NCBI GenBank assembly: GCA_030146905.1
Contig: JASLAV010000324.1
Span: 1-7,645, forward strand
Direction of reading: 5' to 3'
Length of the DNA stretch: 7,645 nt
From: Lentzea sp.
GTDB taxonomy: Bacteria > Actinomycetota > Actinomycetes > Mycobacteriales > Pseudonocardiaceae
The notes under the pieces were generated by a model, which saw nothing but the letters and a program-made list of their open reading frames with translations, was not told the DNA's origin and searched no databases. Below, piece after piece: positions 6,454 through 7,645 of the stretch; the stretch's first letter is position 1, and each line of letters opens with the position of its first letter. Made by a program: the position numbers and the translations under genes.

Positions 6454-6484
6454 TGTTCGACGCCACGACCTGGCCTGTCGAACA
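6454..6484. repeat. 8-bp inverted repeat upstream of the 95-aa gene, possible operator
   Basis: TGTTCGAC (6454-6461) and GTCGAACA (6477-6484) are perfect reverse complements with a 15-bp spacer, about 60 bp before the next start. The half-sites contain GTTCGA, as in actinobacterial LexA boxes, but the orientation and spacing differ from a LexA site. An element-encoded regulator is an equally possible reader. Confidence 0.55.
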
Positions 6485-6487
6485 ACC

Positions 6488-6526
6488 GCCCGTGACATCA
6501 CGCGCACCAGGAGCGTGCTCACGGGC
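6488..6526 (+). promoter_or_regulatory. Stem-loop immediately upstream of the ribosome site of the recombinase unit
   Basis: GCCCGTGA (6488-6495) pairs perfectly with TCACGGGC (6519-6526), and an inner CACGC (6499-6503) pairs with GCGTG (6513-6517), giving a two-tier stem of 8 and 5 bp. The base of the stem ends 4 nt before GGAGG (6531-6535). It has no T tract. It could control translation or transcription of the 95-aa protein and recombinase, or protect the transcript end; this is inference from position. Confidence 0.65.
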
Positions 6527-6530
6527 ATCT

Positions 6531-6535
6531 GGAGG
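6531..6535 (+). promoter_or_regulatory. Ribosome binding site of the 95-aa gene
   Basis: GGAGG lies 8 nt before the ATG at 6544. The in-frame GTG at 6535 overlaps this site and is therefore not the likely start. Confidence 0.75.
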
Positions 6536-6543
6536 TGCCGACG

Positions 6544-6831
6544 ATGGACCCCCAACCGCACGATTACGCAATTGTTGTTCCACTGCCTCGAAAAGCACCC
6601 GATGGTGACATCGAGATCCCGCCCCATACCATCCCTGAACAGGTGGTTTGGCGGTATGATGGGACCGGAAAGCGCACGAAGAACTGGACTTTCTCCGGTC
6701 ACGTGCGCTACGTGAGTGGCGCCGAAGGCGATCGTTTACGCGGCGAGCTGAATGCCGTGATCCACGACCTTCTCGACTGGGCTATGACCCAGGAATGCGC
6801 CGAACAACCCGACGAGCGGGAGGCTGCATGA
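6544..6831 (+). CDS. Small protein of unknown function, translationally coupled to the serine recombinase
   Basis: This encodes 95 residues and is not recognised. The first half is Pro-rich and polar (MDPQPHDYAIVVPLP, then IPPHTIPEQVVWRYDGTGKRTKNW). The middle, WTFSGHVRYVSGAEGDRLRGEL, could form strands followed by an amphipathic helix (about 63-82, RLRGELNAVIHDLLDWA), and the tail is acidic. No membrane helix, signal peptide or cysteine motif is seen. The stop overlaps the recombinase start as ATGA, and GGGAGG for the recombinase (6818-6823) lies inside this gene, so the two are co-expressed. A small gene placed directly before a large serine recombinase could encode a helper such as a directionality factor or a regulator. 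That is only a suggestion from position; the sequence shows no DNA-binding motif I can name. Confidence 0.75.
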   Translation: MDPQPHDYAIVVPLPRKAPDGDIEIPPHTIPEQVVWRYDGTGKRTKNWTFSGHVRYVSGAEGDRLRGELNAVIHDLLDWAMTQECAEQPDEREAA

Positions 6832-7622
6832 ACACCCCGAACAACCCCGAAACAGACCCGCCCGCACCAGCACTGGCCGCACGGTTCCCCGCGGCGCTCA
6901 CCGTGGTGCCGTCCGGGCCGTCAGGGTTGTCGGACTACGCGGTCTCGCCACTCGGCTTGCCGACAGCCTTGCTGCGCAACGAAGTCCGGGTCGCCTTTCT
7001 CGCTCGAACGTCCACGGACGACCAGCAAGATCCGCGCCAATCCATGTTGCGGCAGCTCGGAAACTGCAAGGCCGCTATCCCTGAGTCGTGGGTGATCGTC
7101 GCGCACTTCTACGACGTCGAGTCAGGCCGCATGGAACTCGACCTACGCGGCCGTGGTGAGAACTACGAGCGCTACGACATCCCGATCGCCCGTGACGGCG
7201 GGGTCACCGGCCTGCTCGACGAAGCCACTCATCCAGGCCGCCGGTTCGATGTCGTGATCTGCGAGAGCGTCTCGCGAGTCGCCCGCCGCACTTTCGAGGG
7301 CCTCTCGATCGAACGGGAGTTGGAGCGAGTCGAGGTCCCGCTGTTCGCCTCCAACGAACCGATCACACTGGCCGGGAGTCGAGCGCAGCGGATTCTGCAG
7401 CGGCGGATCAACCAGTCGGTGGCCGAGTACGAGGTCCTCAACACCCTCGAACAGTCCTGGGGTGGACTGTGCACGCACGTGCGCGAAGGCTGGAACATCG
7501 GCAAACCGCCGTATGGCTACAAGGCCAAGATCTACCGCCACCCCAACCCCACCAAGGCCGTCAAGGGTCAGACCAAGACACGGCTCGAGCCCGACGGCCT
7601 GCAGGGCGAGACTGTCACGTAG
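6828..7622 (+). CDS. Large serine recombinase/integrase (catalytic domain and start of recombinase domain, ends at in-frame TAG)
   Basis: This encodes 264 residues from ATG 6828, with GGGAGG 4 nt upstream and an ATGA overlap with the 95-aa gene. After a Pro/Ala-rich leader of about 50 residues comes the resolvase domain: RVAFLARTSTDDQQDPRQSMLRQ (54-76), with Ser62 of RTS as the likely nucleophile, FYDVESGR (94-101), and FDVVICESVSRVARR (140-154), which carries the conserved arginines (Arg150, Arg153). VPLFASNEPI (170-179) closes the domain. The recombinase domain begins at GWNIGKPPYGYKAK (221-234), with HPNP and KTRLEPD after it. Large serine recombinases usually exceed 450 residues, so this product lacks most of the DNA-binding part. 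The frame stays open after the TAG to the window edge and continues with family-like sequence. The intact enzyme would integrate and excise the element; with a real stop it should be inactive. Confidence 0.88.
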   Translation: MNTPNNPETDPPAPALAARFPAALTVVPSGPSGLSDYAVSPLGLPTALLRNEVRVAFLARTSTDDQQDPRQSMLRQLGNCKAAIPESWVIVAHFYDVESGRMELDLRGRGENYERYDIPIARDGGVTGLLDEATHPGRRFDVVICESVSRVARRTFEGLSIERELERVEVPLFASNEPITLAGSRAQRILQRRINQSVAEYEVLNTLEQSWGGLCTHVREGWNIGKPPYGYKAKIYRHPNPTKAVKGQTKTRLEPDGLQGETVT

Positions 7623-7645
7623 ATGGCCGCGTGGCGCTATCACGA
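7623..7645 (+). pseudogene. In-frame continuation of the serine recombinase after TAG, cut by window edge
   Basis: The seven full codons after the TAG read MAAWRYH, and the last two bases (GA) fit Glu or Asp. Homologous recombinases, as I remember them, have a segment like T-Q-I-x-x-W-R at this place, so the TAG sits where a Gln (CAG) is common. The piece is too short to prove alone, but it agrees with the premature end of the domain. The ATG straight after the stop is part of this frame and has no ribosome site before it. Confidence 0.5.

Larger units (their letters stand above)
6194..6543 (+). other. 350-bp intergenic region packed with repeats and hairpins
   Basis: No gene is supported here; open frames crossing it lack ribosome sites and family resemblance. 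In order it holds the GAGAC/GTCTC cluster (6241-6348), a small hairpin GCCGG-TGATCG-CCGGC (6384-6399), an 8-bp inverted repeat (6454-6484) and a strong stem-loop (6488-6526) ending 4 nt before the next ribosome site. This density of symmetric sites is what one expects of a cis-acting control region (transfer origin, replication origin or operator) separating the transfer and replication genes from the recombinase unit. I could not identify a well-spaced promoter by eye. Confidence 0.7.
2343..7645 (+). mobile_element. Part of a putative actinomycete integrative/conjugative element (boundaries not resolved)
   Basis: A transfer ATPase with its membrane partner, a Replic_Relax protein, a small coupled gene and a serine recombinase follow in one direction, the usual content of actinobacterial conjugative-integrative elements. 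The left limit probably lies within 1497-2342, where gene content changes and an AT-richer stretch occurs; the right limit is outside. No tyrosine integrase, tRNA gene or direct-repeat attachment pair was found in the window. Classic Rep or TraB-type FtsK transfer proteins are also not seen here. Confidence 0.6.

Noticed and set aside
6454..6484. LexA (SOS) box reading of the GTTCGA half-sites
   Set aside because: The actinobacterial box has converging half-sites TCGAAC-N4-GTTCGA; here the order is reversed and the spacer is 15 bp.
5445..6608. Plus-strand 387-codon frame overlapping the Replic_Relax gene
   Set aside because: Ser/Pro/Thr/Arg-rich product of a shifted frame; the overlapping frame carries the clear winged-helix family sequence.

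Overview
The window is high-GC DNA with GTG and ATG starts, strong GGAGG-type ribosome sites and tightly overlapping genes. The encoded families are typical of filamentous actinomycetes: a type VII-secretion-like alpha-helical protein, a DUF6346-like membrane protein, an actinobacterial conjugation pair, a replication-relaxation protein and a large serine recombinase. My best guess is a member of the Pseudonocardiales (Saccharopolyspora or Amycolatopsis type). That is inference; no taxonomic marker is present.

Layout. Positions 1-1496 hold a two-gene, ATGA-coupled unit: the C-terminal part of a helical protein resembling WXG100/ESX-associated proteins, and a four-helix membrane protein. Positions 1497-2342 hold about 850 bp without a convincing gene; they include an AT-richer stretch and several inverted repeats. 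From 2343 to the right edge lies what looks like one end of a mobile, probably integrative-conjugative, element, with every gene on the plus strand. Its genes are a membrane-anchored transfer-associated protein (2343-3458, reading on in frame to 3659), a TraG/TraD/HerA-like DNA-pumping ATPase (3646-5199), a replication-relaxation (Replic_Relax) protein (5249-6193), a 95-aa unknown protein (6544-6831) and a large serine recombinase (6828-7622).

Two things stand out. First, two genes of the element are each cut by an in-frame TAG (3456-3458 and 7620-7622). Past both stops the same frame keeps coding recognisable continuations of the same family. All other gene ends visible here are TGA. Either the element is decaying by point mutation, or TAG is read through or recoded. 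Second, the pentamer GAGAC is clustered in two places. It occurs seven times with strict 13/8-bp alternation (a 21-bp tandem repeat) inside the ATPase gene. It occurs nine times (counting GTCTC) in the intergenic region after the Replic_Relax gene, where it forms a dyad of three sites per arm spaced 11-12 bp. Three exact copies of GCAGCGAGAC link the two clusters. Such helically phased repeats suggest a cis-acting DNA site, such as a transfer origin, replication or partition site, or operator, recognised by a protein of the element.

Working model (inference): the membrane protein and ATPase move DNA at the membrane, the Replic_Relax protein and the GAGAC region handle replication or DNA recognition, and the 95-aa protein and recombinase handle integration and excision. 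The outer end of the element and any attachment site on the recombinase side lie beyond the window.
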